Below, one piece after another: positions 25,326 through 34,973 of a stretch of 64,000 bases of DNA. The notes under the pieces were generated by a model. That model searched no databases and was not told where the DNA came from. It saw nothing but the letters and a program-made list of their open reading frames with translations. The translations under genes and the position numbers were made by a program. The stretch comes from UMGS1519 sp050951095. GTDB taxonomy: Bacteria > Actinomycetota > Coriobacteriia > Coriobacteriales > Eggerthellaceae. The stretch spans positions 581,883 through 645,882 of the forward strand of contig JBMNIQ010000005.1 in the NCBI GenBank assembly GCA_050951095.1, in the 5' to 3' direction. Numbering within the stretch: the stretch's first letter is position 1; each line of letters begins with the position of its first letter.

Positions 25326-25982
25326 ATGCCCATTATCGATATGAAAGCCCCCGACGTTAAGCCGGATGCACAGGTGAGCAACGATATCATCACGATACCG
25401 AACATCATCACCTTTATCCGCCTGTGCTTCATTCCCGTCTTCTTGGTCCTCCTCCTGCAGGGAAACGATCTTGCAGCGGCTATCGTCTTCGGACTCACGG
25501 CCGCCACGGATTTCCTCGACGGCATGATCGCCCGCAAAACGAACAGCGTCTCCCGTTTGGGGCAGCTGCTGGATCCGGCCACGGACAGGCTGCTCATGAT
25601 AACGGCCGTCATCGGCCTGCTTATCGTCGGCCGCTTGCCGCTGTGGATCATCATCCTGGTGCTTGCGCGCGACCTGCTGCTGCTTGCCGGTGGCTACTAC
25701 CTTATTAAACGGTGGAAGGTCCGTGTTGCGGTCATGTTCCTGGGGAAGATCGCCACCACGTTCCTGTTCTTCGGATGCGCGTTCCTGTTGTTGAATGCAC
25801 CGCTGGTTCCCGGATTGGGATGGTGCGATTTCGCCTGGCTTCCCGGCTTCAACAGCAGCCTGTGCTGCTGGTCCATCTGGCTTGTGTATATCGGATTGCT
25901 TCTTGCCTTGATCACGACGGTCTATTATTGCGTGCGCGGCGTGCAGGGGTATCACATCGCCAAGGCGCAGGAGGCGAAGTAG
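25326..25982 (+). CDS. pgsA: CDP-alcohol phosphatidyltransferase (PgsA-like)
   Basis: This integral membrane enzyme of about 218 residues carries the complete family signature D-G-x2-A-R-x8-G-x3-D-x3-D (DGMIARKTNSVSRLGQLLDP then ATD). The start NIITFIRLCFIPVF is typical of phosphatidylglycerophosphate synthase. It would join CDP-diacylglycerol with glycerol-3-phosphate; another alcohol cannot be excluded. The start is uncertain: the ATG at 25326 gives a normal N-terminus but a weak ribosome site. The following gene starts 4 bases after its stop. Confidence 0.87.
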   Translation: MPIIDMKAPDVKPDAQVSNDIITIPNIITFIRLCFIPVFLVLLLQGNDLAAAIVFGLTAATDFLDGMIARKTNSVSRLGQLLDPATDRLLMITAVIGLLIVGRLPLWIIILVLARDLLLLAGGYYLIKRWKVRVAVMFLGKIATTFLFFGCAFLLLNAPLVPGLGWCDFAWLPGFNSSLCCWSIWLVYIGLLLALITTVYYCVRGVQGYHIAKAQEAK

Positions 25983-25985
25983 CCC

Positions 25986-28697
25986 ATGGCCGCCTACCAG
26001 GATCCGCGCAGGCGGCCGCGCAAATCGAAATACGCCCGCCTGGATAATATCGATACATCCCGTTCCCGTTTCAAGGGGAATGCTGCGCCGTCGAATCCGA
26101 CACCGTCGACGGAGCCTGCGCCTGCGCAGCCGTCGCAGGCACGGGAGAATCTGAACAGCTCCCTTCCCGAAGTGCATCCCGTTGCAAACAATGCAGATCG
26201 GCTGCAGCATATTCCGCCGGTCGACTCGGCAGAACAAGCGCCGAAACGGAATCCCCTGGCATCTGATCGCATCCCGCGTATTCCCGAACAGGACAAGCCG
26301 GCACCGTCCCCGACGCCGCGCCGAAGCGCCGCGCATTCTGCGAAGCCGGAGGCGGCGCCGAGCCGTCGTCGTCTGGAACGGAGGGAGCCGTCCCAGAATG
26401 CGGGTGCGAAGCCGACAGCGCGCAGCGAAGCTAAGGCGCGTCCCCGCAAAAACACTGCGCATTCCGGCCATCCGACTCGTCGGCCCGGGGCGCGTCCCGA
26501 AAACAGACAGGCGCCGAAGGGCCGCCCGCATGCATCTGCCGCTGCACCGCACTCCGGCCGCCCGGGCGATGCGCCTCTGCAGACAAAGCCTTCTCGTTCG
26601 CAGAAGCCAAAGCAAGGTGCTTCCGCAAAACAGGCAAAGCCTTCGAAATCGAATAAGCTTGCCGCAACGAAGCGCGGAAGGTCGCCGGAACTGCCCGCCG
26701 CAGCGAAAGGTAAACGCGCTACGGGGTCGCAATCGCGTAAGGCAGCTGCCGCAGGGTCTGCTGCCGCGGCTGCCACGGGCGTCTTCGCTGCCGTCGGCGG
26801 TGCTGCGCGGCGCGGCTTCGGCGGATTCGGCTCGTGGTTTGCGAATCGCTTCCGCACCAGCCGCCGGTTCGCCGTGATCTCCTCCCTGATCATCGTGCTT
26901 CTCGCTGCAGGCGTGGTTGATTTCGCGCTCAACCACGACAAGATCTATGCGAACGTCAGCATCGGCGAGGTGAACGTCTCCGGCATGACGGAAGATCAGG
27001 CTGCCGAAGCACTGCGCAATACGTATTCATCGCGCATCACGGGCGCCAGCATCAAGATCTATTCCGATCAAGACACGATGAACAGCGCGAACAGCGGCCA
27101 GGACATCAACAACATCGAAGCATCCGAGGACGTTTCGACGGACGAGGCAACAGCGAACCGAAAGGTCTGGTCCACGGATGCCTCTACGCTGCAGGCGCGT
27201 ATGGAGTACAGCACGCTGGCAAAGCAGGCGTACGAAGTGGGCCGCAGCGACGGCAGCATCCTCGGCCGTCTGTACGCGCTGTTCTTCGGCCGCAATCTGG
27301 ATGCGACGGTATCCATGAACGACAGCGCCCTGGCGAAGCTGGGCACGAGCATCGACAAGACGCTGGGCAAGCTGCGGAAGAACTACGACATCAAGGTCAC
27401 GGACGGCAAGGCCACCGTCACTTCCGGACACGATGGCAACGAGGTGAACCTCGATTGGCTGCGTGCGCAGCTTCAGCAGCGCTTCACAGACAACGACAAT
27501 TCCGCCTCCGCCGATTCGTTCGTGGCACAGATCGATTATGCGCCGCTGCAGATCACGCAGGATATGGCGCAATCCGTTGCCGGCCAGGTGAACGACGCCA
27601 TCGATGACGGCGCCACGTTCACGTTCGAGGACAAGAGCTGGACGGCTTCCGCCACGCAGTTGGGCAACTGGATCACGACGGATGTCGAAAAGGACGGCGA
27701 TTCGTATCGCCTGAACGTCGGCTTCAAGAAGGACAAGGCGAAGTCCGTCATCTTGAAGCACATCACGCCGAAATTCGACTCTGACGACGTGAAGGTCACG
27801 TTCGAGAAGAGCGGGAACGACGGCGTCACGGTCCATACGTCCGCCACGGGCAATATGCCCGTCATCTCCAGTGCGCTCGATACGCTGCAGAAGGATCTGT
27901 TCTCGGACGGTGCAGACCATTCGCAAGCGCCGACGGTGGCCGTCGAGAGCATGGCCATCCCCGAGTCCATGAGCGTCCAGGCGGCGCTGGACTACGGCAT
28001 CATCACGGTCGTTTCCAGCTACACCACGGAGTACACGGCCGATGCGGATGCGCGCAACCACAACATCCACCTGGCGGCGGACCTGCTTGACAACTCCATC
28101 ATCAAGGCGAACGGCGGCCAGTGGTCATTCAACAACACGGCGGGCGAATGCAATGCCGACAAGGGCTTCGAAGGCGCCGGCGTCATCATCGACGGCGAAA
28201 CCGTGGACGAGATCGGCGGCGGCATCTGCCAGGTTGCCACGACGGTGTTCAATGCCGTTTACGAAGGCGGGTTCGACGTGGTCACGCGCCATAACCACTC
28301 GCTGTACATTGCCAGCTACCCGGATGGGCGCGATGCGGCAATCGGCTGGCCCGACCTGGACTTGGTCTGGGACAACGATTCCACCAGCGATCTGCTTATG
28401 AGAACGTCCCACACGGACACGACGGTCACCGTCGAGCTGCTGGGCGTCTCGGACGGTCGCACCGTCACGACGCAGACGGGCGCCTGGAAGGAAGGGGAGA
28501 AGTACTCCACGGAGACGCAGACGGATTCTTCTCTTGCGAAGGGTTACAGCTACGTGAAGCAGACGGGTTCCGACGGCAAGTCCATCACCGTTGTTCGTAC
28601 GGTGAAAAGCGCCAAAGGCAAAGTCCTGCACAAAGACACGTTCTCTTCGGTATATGATGCTAGGGACGAAATCATTGTCAAAGGAACTGCAAGCTAA
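25986..28697 (+). CDS. VanW family protein with long disordered cytoplasmic N-terminus
   Basis: This 903-residue protein has three parts. Residues 1 to about 290 are a low-complexity Pro/Ala/Arg/Lys/Ser-rich cytoplasmic region. One membrane helix follows at about 294-314. The rest is extracellular, with two putative peptidoglycan-binding (YoaR/PG_binding_4-like) segments, then a VanW domain at about 690-820 (GGQWSFNNTAGE, GGGICQVATTVFNAVYEGG, RHNHSLYIASYPDGRDAA) and a G5-like end. VanW proteins accompany some glycopeptide-resistance loci but are widespread wall proteins of unknown activity. An AGGAGG site lies ahead of the ATG. It is coupled to the phosphatidyltransferase gene. Confidence 0.9.
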   Translation: MAAYQDPRRRPRKSKYARLDNIDTSRSRFKGNAAPSNPTPSTEPAPAQPSQARENLNSSLPEVHPVANNADRLQHIPPVDSAEQAPKRNPLASDRIPRIPEQDKPAPSPTPRRSAAHSAKPEAAPSRRRLERREPSQNAGAKPTARSEAKARPRKNTAHSGHPTRRPGARPENRQAPKGRPHASAAAPHSGRPGDAPLQTKPSRSQKPKQGASAKQAKPSKSNKLAATKRGRSPELPAAAKGKRATGSQSRKAAAAGSAAAAATGVFAAVGGAARRGFGGFGSWFANRFRTSRRFAVISSLIIVLLAAGVVDFALNHDKIYANVSIGEVNVSGMTEDQAAEALRNTYSSRITGASIKIYSDQDTMNSANSGQDINNIEASEDVSTDEATANRKVWSTDASTLQARMEYSTLAKQAYEVGRSDGSILGRLYALFFGRNLDATVSMNDSALAKLGTSIDKTLGKLRKNYDIKVTDGKATVTSGHDGNEVNLDWLRAQLQQRFTDNDNSASADSFVAQIDYAPLQITQDMAQSVAGQVNDAIDDGATFTFEDKSWTASATQLGNWITTDVEKDGDSYRLNVGFKKDKAKSVILKHITPKFDSDDVKVTFEKSGNDGVTVHTSATGNMPVISSALDTLQKDLFSDGADHSQAPTVAVESMAIPESMSVQAALDYGIITVVSSYTTEYTADADARNHNIHLAADLLDNSIIKANGGQWSFNNTAGECNADKGFEGAGVIIDGETVDEIGGGICQVATTVFNAVYEGGFDVVTRHNHSLYIASYPDGRDAAIGWPDLDLVWDNDSTSDLLMRTSHTDTTVTVELLGVSDGRTVTTQTGAWKEGEKYSTETQTDSSLAKGYSYVKQTGSDGKSITVVRTVKSAKGKVLHKDTFSSVYDARDEIIVKGTAS

Positions 28698-28742
28698 CCA
28701 TCGGGAATACGATCCCGCTGGACCCGACGGGGGAGGGATACC

Positions 28743-30041
28743 GTGTATTTTCAAGAAGAGCTTGAAACCATGCCGCGCGAACAGCTGCGCGAATTGCAGC
28801 TGAAGCGTGCACAGGACCTGGTGAAGTATGTGTACGAGCGCGTTCCGCTGTACACCGAGCGCTTCGACAACGCAGGCGTGAAACCCGAAGACCTGAAGAC
28901 GCTAGACGACCTGTCGAAATTCCCCTTCACCGTGAAGCAGGACCTTCGCGATTCCTATCCCTTCGGCATGTTCGCCGTCCCCATGGACCAGGTATCCCGC
29001 ATCCACTGCTCGTCCGGCACGACCGGAACCGTCAGCGTTGTGGGCTATACGAAGCATGACCTGGACGAATGGTCGGACTGCTTCGCACGCTGGGTCGTGG
29101 GTTCCGGCTGCGGTGCGGGAAGCCCGATGCAGGTTGCCTACGGTTACGGTTTGTTCACGGGCGGCTTGGGCGCGCATTCCGGCGGCGAGAAGGCCGGCTG
29201 CGCGATGGTTCCCACGTCCACGGGCAATACGAAGCGCCAGGTGCGCCTGCTGTCCGATTTCGGCGTCCAGTGCCTGGCCTGCACGCCCAGCTACGCGCTG
29301 ACGATTGCGGACAAGGCCTTGGAGATGGGCTACCAGCCCGACGATTTCCAGCTGAAGAGCGCCATCCTCGGCGCCGAGCCGTGCTCGGAGGGCATGCGCC
29401 AGGAAATCCAGGAGAAGCTGGGCTGCAAGGTCTACGACATCTACGGCCTGTCCGAAGTCATGGGTCCCGGTGTTGCGTGCGAATGCAGCGAACAGCACGG
29501 CCTGCATGTGTGCGAGGACAAGTTCATCATGGAGATCGTGGATCCCCAGACGTTCGAGCCCGTTCCCGATGGCGAATGGGGCGAGTTGGTCATCACCACG
29601 CTGACGAAGGAATGCTCGCCGCTCGTGCGCTACCGCACGCGCGATCTGACGCGCATCCTTCCCGGCGAATGCTCATGCGGCCGCACCGGGCGCCGCATCG
29701 ACCGCATCCAAGGCCGCACGGACGATATGCTCATCATCCGCGGCGTGAATGTGTTCCCGCTGCAGTTCGCCCAGGTCATCAGCGAATTCGAGGAAGTCAC
29801 GTCCTATTACCAGGTCATCCTGACCACGAAGGGCGCGCTTGACAAGGTGGAGCTGAACGTGGAGACCGTGAAGGACTTCCCGTTCGACGAGATCCGCAAG
29901 CTGCAGGACCTGGAGCACCGCATCGAGACGGCCCTGAAGAACAACCTGCAGGTGGCCGTCGACGTCAAGATCGTGGAGCCCATGACCATTCCCCGCGTGG
30001 AAGGCAAGGCGAAGCGCATCATCGATAAGAGGGGAGAGTAG
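28743..30041 (+). CDS. Phenylacetate-CoA ligase family (PaaK)
   Basis: This 432-residue adenylate-forming enzyme matches PaaK. Its P-loop-like SSGTTGTVSVVGYT lies at about residue 89, YDIYGLSEVMGPGVA is the A5-type motif, and RYRTRDLT, GRTDDMLIIRGVNVFP and a C-terminal IPRVEGKAKRI complete it. It activates phenylacetate or related arylacetates with ATP and CoA. In amino-acid fermenters it may run in reverse. The start is a GTG at 28743 behind GGGGGAGG. It is followed after 5 bases by an ACT gene, and iorAB lies 2.6 kb on. That grouping is characteristic of aromatic 2-oxo acid metabolism. Confidence 0.92.
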   Translation: MYFQEELETMPREQLRELQLKRAQDLVKYVYERVPLYTERFDNAGVKPEDLKTLDDLSKFPFTVKQDLRDSYPFGMFAVPMDQVSRIHCSSGTTGTVSVVGYTKHDLDEWSDCFARWVVGSGCGAGSPMQVAYGYGLFTGGLGAHSGGEKAGCAMVPTSTGNTKRQVRLLSDFGVQCLACTPSYALTIADKALEMGYQPDDFQLKSAILGAEPCSEGMRQEIQEKLGCKVYDIYGLSEVMGPGVACECSEQHGLHVCEDKFIMEIVDPQTFEPVPDGEWGELVITTLTKECSPLVRYRTRDLTRILPGECSCGRTGRRIDRIQGRTDDMLIIRGVNVFPLQFAQVISEFEEVTSYYQVILTTKGALDKVELNVETVKDFPFDEIRKLQDLEHRIETALKNNLQVAVDVKIVEPMTIPRVEGKAKRIIDKRGE

Positions 30042-30046
30042 CAGCC

Positions 30047-30472
30047 ATGCTCAACCAACTGACCGTTTTCATGCAGAATCGCGAGGGCCGTCTGGCGCAG
30101 CTGTGCCGCGCCCTTGCTCTGGCCGACATCAACATGCACTCGCTGTACGTTGCCGATACGGAGGATTACGGCGTGGCCCGCATCTTCTGCGATACGCCTT
30201 CGGCCGCGCGCAAGGTGCTGAACTCCCAGGGTTTCCGTGCCACGCTCACGCCCGTCGTGGGCATTCGCGTGCCGAACGAGAAGGGCGGATTGGCGAATCT
30301 TTTGGAGTTCTTGGATGAGCATAAGGTGAATATCGAATACGGGTACTGCTTCAGCGTGAATCAGGATTACGCTATCGATGTCTTCAGAGCCGACGAACCC
30401 GGCATCGAGCGCGAGCTGGAACAGGCCGGCTATGTGATTGTCAAGAAGGAAGAAATCTACCAACGTGACTAA
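30047..30472 (+). CDS. ACT domain-containing regulatory protein
   Basis: This 141-residue protein consists of two tandem ACT domains: LNQLTVFMQNREGRLAQLCRAL (start LNQLTVF) and VVGIRVPNEKGGLANLLEFL. ACT domains bind amino acids and change the activity of partner enzymes. Genes of this type commonly follow paaK, so it probably senses aromatic amino acids to control the ligase (inference). It overlaps the next gene by 8 bases. Confidence 0.9.
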   Translation: MLNQLTVFMQNREGRLAQLCRALALADINMHSLYVADTEDYGVARIFCDTPSAARKVLNSQGFRATLTPVVGIRVPNEKGGLANLLEFLDEHKVNIEYGYCFSVNQDYAIDVFRADEPGIERELEQAGYVIVKKEEIYQRD

Positions 30473-31964
30473 CGCGACCATCGATTCCCTTTCGCAACAG
30501 AGTTCTCGAAAATGCGCAGGCCTTCTGGCCTGCGTGTTGTCATGCATAGTGGCATTGACGCTGTGCTGTCCGTCCATCGCCCAGGCGAAGGTGCTGAAAT
30601 CCGACATCATCGCCGGACAATCCGTCCAGGATCGCGGCTACACGGCTTCGCAATGCCCCAGCATCGATGCGAAGTACGCTATCGCCATGGACGAAGACGG
30701 CAACGTGCTGTTCGAACGCTCCGCAGACACGGCCGCCCAGATTGCCTCCATGACTAAGATCATGACGGCCATCGTGGCGCTGGACTACAACCCGGATCTG
30801 AATATCAAAGTCACCGTGACGTCCGAAGCGGCGAAGATCGGCGAATCGAGCGCCGGGCTGCAGAAGGGCGACACGATGAGCTTGAAGACCGCGCTGAATG
30901 CCATGATGGTTGCCTCCGGCAACGACGCTGCGCAGTCCATCGCCACGTCCGTCGGCGCCGACATGCTGTACAACGAGGGCGGCGACTACGGCAACGAAGA
31001 CGCCTGCGTTGCGCGCTTCGTGCAGGCAATGAACGACAAGGCTTCCGAGCTCGGCCTGACGAACACGGAATTCACGAACCCGCACGGCTTGGACTACGGC
31101 GACTACAAGGGCGACCTGCACAGCTGCGCACGCGATGTGGCGAAAGAAGCCGCGTACGCCATGAAGAACAGCACGTTCCGCAAGATCGTGGGCCAGTCTT
31201 CGGCGAACATCACCGTTACCCGCAACAACCAGAAGGTCGGCATCTCGCTGACGAGCACGGACGAGCTTATCGATTCGTATGAGGGAACCGTGGGCGTGAA
31301 GACCGGCTATACGCAGAAGGCCGGCGCGTGCTATGCGGGCGCGAACGATCACAACGGCAAGGAATACTACGTCGTTATCATGAACAGCTCCAGCGAGGAG
31401 CAGCGCTTCACCGACGCCACGATCGTCTGGAACTGGATCTACGCGAATGAGACGGATTACAAGCTCATCAACTGCAGCGATACCGTGGATGCAACCATCA
31501 ATGGGAACCAGGGTTCGTACCCGCTTGTCGCAGAGGTGGCTCATCAGGATTGGACGGACAAGACCATCAAGGCAACGGTGGCGGATCCGGACCAGACCAT
31601 TGCCGCGTATACCTGGAACGGCAACATCTCCGAAGAAGTGGAATACGATAACGTGACCGGCAACGTGAGCGCCGGCGACAAGGTGGGCACGATCACGTTC
31701 AAGCAGCATAACGAAACCGTCGCCACGGTTGATCTGATTGCTGCCGAGGACGTAGCCGCCCCGAACTTCATCGAGGGCATAGGCATCTTCTGGCAGCGGA
31801 TGTTCTCCAATTTCACCGGAGCGCAGACCGTTGCCCAAAGCACGCTGTACAATACCACTCCGTACCTGGTGGATAAGACGGCAAGCAGCACTTCGACTTC
31901 GACGACGACTTCTGCTTCCAGCTCGACAGCCACCACGTCCGATTCGACCGGTTCCAGCGAATAG
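30465..31964 (+). CDS. D-alanyl-D-alanine carboxypeptidase (DacA/PBP5 family)
   Basis: This 499-residue S11 serine peptidase carries SMTK near residue 94, SGN near 150 and KTG near 279. A signal peptide ends at about residue 40 (LLACVLSCIVALTLCCPSIAQA), and a PBP5-like beta domain follows. The C-terminus has a short amphipathic stretch (GIGIFWQRMFSNF) and then about 40 Ser/Thr residues, an unusual low-complexity tail. It trims the terminal D-Ala from peptidoglycan stem peptides outside the membrane. The GTG at 30465 has AAGGAAGAA 10 bases ahead and lies within the ACT gene, suggesting coupling. Confidence 0.92.
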   Translation: MTNATIDSLSQQSSRKCAGLLACVLSCIVALTLCCPSIAQAKVLKSDIIAGQSVQDRGYTASQCPSIDAKYAIAMDEDGNVLFERSADTAAQIASMTKIMTAIVALDYNPDLNIKVTVTSEAAKIGESSAGLQKGDTMSLKTALNAMMVASGNDAAQSIATSVGADMLYNEGGDYGNEDACVARFVQAMNDKASELGLTNTEFTNPHGLDYGDYKGDLHSCARDVAKEAAYAMKNSTFRKIVGQSSANITVTRNNQKVGISLTSTDELIDSYEGTVGVKTGYTQKAGACYAGANDHNGKEYYVVIMNSSSEEQRFTDATIVWNWIYANETDYKLINCSDTVDATINGNQGSYPLVAEVAHQDWTDKTIKATVADPDQTIAAYTWNGNISEEVEYDNVTGNVSAGDKVGTITFKQHNETVATVDLIAAEDVAAPNFIEGIGIFWQRMFSNFTGAQTVAQSTLYNTTPYLVDKTASSTSTSTTTSASSSTATTSDSTGSSE

Positions 31965-32044
31965 CGCGCCGGTTTAAGAACGGATTACGATAACGAATAC
32001 CCGTGGCCGCTTCGGCGGCCCTGACCTAAAGGGGGGAAGGCATA

Positions 32045-32587
32045 ATGGCACAGACATGCCCCGTATGCAACGGACCGGTTTCCGAATCGGATGCCGTTTG
32101 CCCTGCCTGCGGATTCAAGCTCAAGGGAACCACCCAGGCGTTCCAATTCGTCAGCCAAACCGGCAATATCGGGTGCCCGGTACCCGTTGAGGACTTAGGC
32201 ACCGTATCGGCGCGCCGGGCGAAGGCGGCCGTAGCGGATGCGGATGTGACGGACGAATCCATCGACGAGCCCTCCGCACCGGAGCCGCCGGCGAAGCGGG
32301 AGACCGTCCTCACGGTTATCCGCGGGCCGCAAACCGGCGTCGCATTCGTGTTGGAGCCCCGGACGCTGGTTGTGGGACGCGATCCGAAATGCGATGTGTT
32401 CCTGAACGACATGACGGTGTCGCGCGACCATGCGCGCATCGAGCCGGAGGGCAATGCGTTCAAGATCATCGACGACGACAGCTACAACGGCGTTTGGATC
32501 AACAACGAGAATGTGAACAGCGCGCTTCTGCATGACGGGGATTTCATCCAGATCGGCGCATTCGGGCTGCTGGTGAACATTCGCTAA
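32045..32587 (+). CDS. Zinc-ribbon and FHA domain protein
   Basis: This 180-residue cytoplasmic protein has an N-terminal zinc ribbon (CPVC and CPAC, residues about 5-22), an acidic linker, and a forkhead-associated domain from about residue 85. The FHA domain shows VVGRDPKCDVFLND, TVSRDHARI and YNGVWINNENV. FHA domains bind phosphothreonine and usually partner with Ser/Thr kinases of Hanks type; none is in the window. An AAAGGGGGGAAGG site precedes the ATG. Confidence 0.92.
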   Translation: MAQTCPVCNGPVSESDAVCPACGFKLKGTTQAFQFVSQTGNIGCPVPVEDLGTVSARRAKAAVADADVTDESIDEPSAPEPPAKRETVLTVIRGPQTGVAFVLEPRTLVVGRDPKCDVFLNDMTVSRDHARIEPEGNAFKIIDDDSYNGVWINNENVNSALLHDGDFIQIGAFGLLVNIR

Positions 32588-32638
32588 CAGCCAAGGGGAC
32601 AGATGGCGCCTCACAGGCAGGTGCGCAAGGAGACGAAC

Positions 32639-34366
32639 ATGGCATTTCTATCGAGTAACGAGGCTATCGCGCAGGGCGCGTGGGAAGCCGGCGTGCACAT
32701 CGGCGTCGCCTATCCGGGAACACCCTCCACGGAAACCATGGAGACGTTCGCGGAGAAAGACGGCGTCTACGCGGAATGGGCGCCGAACGAGAAGGTGGCC
32801 GTCGAAGTGGCCGTCGGTGCCAGCGCCGGCGGCGCGCGCGTGCTGGCAACCATGAAGCACGTTGGCGTGAACGTGGCTGCCGACCCGCTTTTCACGGCCT
32901 CGTACACCGGCGTCAACGGCGGCATGCTGGTCATGGCGGCCGATGATCCGGGCATGCACTCGTCGCAGAACGAGCAGGATTCCCGCTTCTACGCGCAGGC
33001 TGCACGCATTCCCATCTTCGAGCCCAGCTCCTCCGAAGAGGCGTACCGCTTTGCGAAGGACGCCTACGATCTGTCCGAGCGCTTCGACACGCCTTTCATG
33101 ATCCGCACGACGGTGCGCACCAGCCATGCGAAGACGATCGTGGAGACGGGGGAGCGCACGGAGGTGCCCGTCAAGCCGTATGAGAAGAATCCGGCGAAAT
33201 GGGTCATGATGCCCGCCTTCGCGAAGCCCCGGCGCATCGAGCAGGACAAGCGCATCGCCGCCCTGCGCACCTGGGTCGAGGATTGCCCGTACAACGAGGT
33301 GCAGATGCGCGGCACGGATGTCGGCGTCATCTGCTCCGGCGCCGCCTACCAGTACGTTCGCGATGCGTTGCCGAACGCGAGCGTTTTCAAGCTGGGCATT
33401 GCCTGGCCGGTACCGGCTCAGGCGCTCAGGGATTTTGCGTCGCAGGTCGATGCCGTCTACGCCATCGACGAGGCAAGCGAGTACCTTTCGTTACAGGTGA
33501 AGGCGCTCGGCATCCCCGTGGCGCAAACGGAGAATCCGCTTCCGCCGAACGGCGAGCTGTCCCCGCTGAAGATTGCGCATGCATTCGGCATGGCGGAACC
33601 CGAACACGAGCAGACGCCGGATGACATTCCGAACCGACCGCCCGCGTTCTGCGCCGGATGCCCGCATCGCGTGGTGTTCAAGGAGCTGTCGCGCCTGCGC
33701 GCCATCGTGACCGGCGACATCGGATGCTACACGCTCGGCGCGCTTCCGCCGCTGTCCGGTATGGACACGACGCTGTGCATGGGCGCCTCTGTCTCCATGG
33801 CGCATGGCTTCGAACTTGCCATGGCCGGCACGCAGCACCGTCCCATCGTCGGCGTCATCGGCGACTCCACGTTCGCGCATTCCGGTCTGACGTCGCTGCT
33901 CGGCACGGCGTACAACGACGGCGCAGGCACCATCTGCATCCTGGACAACCGCACCACGGCCATGACGGGACAGCAGGGCAATCCCTGCAACGGCATCACG
34001 CTGCAGCATCGTCCCAGCCGCGAGCTGAACATCGAGCGCGTGGTCAGGGCGCTGGGCATCGAGGACGTGCGCACGGTGAATCCGCATGACGTGGAAGCCG
34101 TTCGCACGACGCTGAAGAGCGCTGTCTCGAACGACGATCTGACGGTCATCGTGTTCCGTTCGCCCTGCGTGCTGCTGGACAAGAAGAACAAGAAGGCACC
34201 GTACGAGGTGGGCGACTGCACGGCCTGCGGCGTTTGCATCTCCATCGGCTGCCCGGCGCTTTCCCGCGAGCCGGAGACCGGCCGCGCATTCATCGATCCC
34301 GATGCCTGCAACGGCTGCGGCGACTGCGCGCAGTATTGCCGGTACGATGCCATCCATCAGAGGTAG
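32639..34366 (+). CDS. iorA: Indolepyruvate:ferredoxin oxidoreductase, alpha subunit
   Basis: This 575-residue alpha subunit oxidatively decarboxylates aryl pyruvates to aryl-acetyl-CoA and reduced ferredoxin. It has an N-terminal pyrimidine-binding domain (AYPGTPSTETMETF) and a thiamine diphosphate domain (GDIGCYTLG, GDSTFAHSG, DNRTTAMTGQQ). Two C-terminal [4Fe-4S] motifs follow (CTACGVCISIGCP, CNGCGDCAQYC). The ATG at 32639 follows GCAAGGAGACGAAC. The iorB subunit follows after 10 bases. Confidence 0.95.
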   Translation: MAFLSSNEAIAQGAWEAGVHIGVAYPGTPSTETMETFAEKDGVYAEWAPNEKVAVEVAVGASAGGARVLATMKHVGVNVAADPLFTASYTGVNGGMLVMAADDPGMHSSQNEQDSRFYAQAARIPIFEPSSSEEAYRFAKDAYDLSERFDTPFMIRTTVRTSHAKTIVETGERTEVPVKPYEKNPAKWVMMPAFAKPRRIEQDKRIAALRTWVEDCPYNEVQMRGTDVGVICSGAAYQYVRDALPNASVFKLGIAWPVPAQALRDFASQVDAVYAIDEASEYLSLQVKALGIPVAQTENPLPPNGELSPLKIAHAFGMAEPEHEQTPDDIPNRPPAFCAGCPHRVVFKELSRLRAIVTGDIGCYTLGALPPLSGMDTTLCMGASVSMAHGFELAMAGTQHRPIVGVIGDSTFAHSGLTSLLGTAYNDGAGTICILDNRTTAMTGQQGNPCNGITLQHRPSRELNIERVVRALGIEDVRTVNPHDVEAVRTTLKSAVSNDDLTVIVFRSPCVLLDKKNKKAPYEVGDCTACGVCISIGCPALSREPETGRAFIDPDACNGCGDCAQYCRYDAIHQR

Positions 34367-34376
34367 GAAGCAGATC

Positions 34377-34973
34377 ATGGCCGATATCACGAATTCCGAA
34401 GCGAAAACCGTCCTTCTGTGCGGCGTAGGCGGTCAGGGCACGATTCTTGCTTCCGACCTGCTTGCCCGCGCCATCTGCGCGTCCGGGTACGATGCGAAGA
34501 TGAGCGAGATTCACGGCATGGCCCAACGCGGCGGCGCTGTGACCACCATCGTCCGCTTCGGCAAGGGGCAGGTCCATTCCATGGTGTGCGATCCGGGCAC
34601 GGCGGATTACCTGCTGTCCTTCGAGACCACGGAGGCGCTTCGCAACATCTCGTTCCTGAAGAAGGGCGGTGTGCTGCTGGTGAACGACGCTTCCATCAAG
34701 CCCCAATCCGTCCTGACGGGCAAGGGCCAGATGCCCGCGCATGTGCACGAGCGCCTGAAGGGCTACGGCGCGAAACTTGTCCCGGCAAGCGCGCTTGCGC
34801 GCCAGGCCGGCTCTCCGAAATCGGCAAACGTCGTTTTGCTGGGAGCTCTGGCAGCCTCGCTTCCGTTCGACCGGAAGATGTGGGATGAGATCATCGCCGC
34901 ACACGTGCCGCCGAAAACCATCGACGGCAACCTGAAGGCGTTCCAGCTGGGCATCGATGCCGTGACCGCGTAG
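34377..34973 (+). CDS. iorB: Indolepyruvate:ferredoxin oxidoreductase, beta subunit
   Basis: This 198-residue gamma-domain subunit starts with the CGVGGQGTILASDLLA nucleotide-fold motif and contains SEIHGMAQRGGAVTTIVRFG, both typical of IorB. It completes the enzyme with IorA. An AGGTAGGAAG site precedes the ATG. The GluQ-RS gene begins directly at its stop codon. Confidence 0.95.
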   Translation: MADITNSEAKTVLLCGVGGQGTILASDLLARAICASGYDAKMSEIHGMAQRGGAVTTIVRFGKGQVHSMVCDPGTADYLLSFETTEALRNISFLKKGGVLLVNDASIKPQSVLTGKGQMPAHVHERLKGYGAKLVPASALARQAGSPKSANVVLLGALAASLPFDRKMWDEIIAAHVPPKTIDGNLKAFQLGIDAVTA

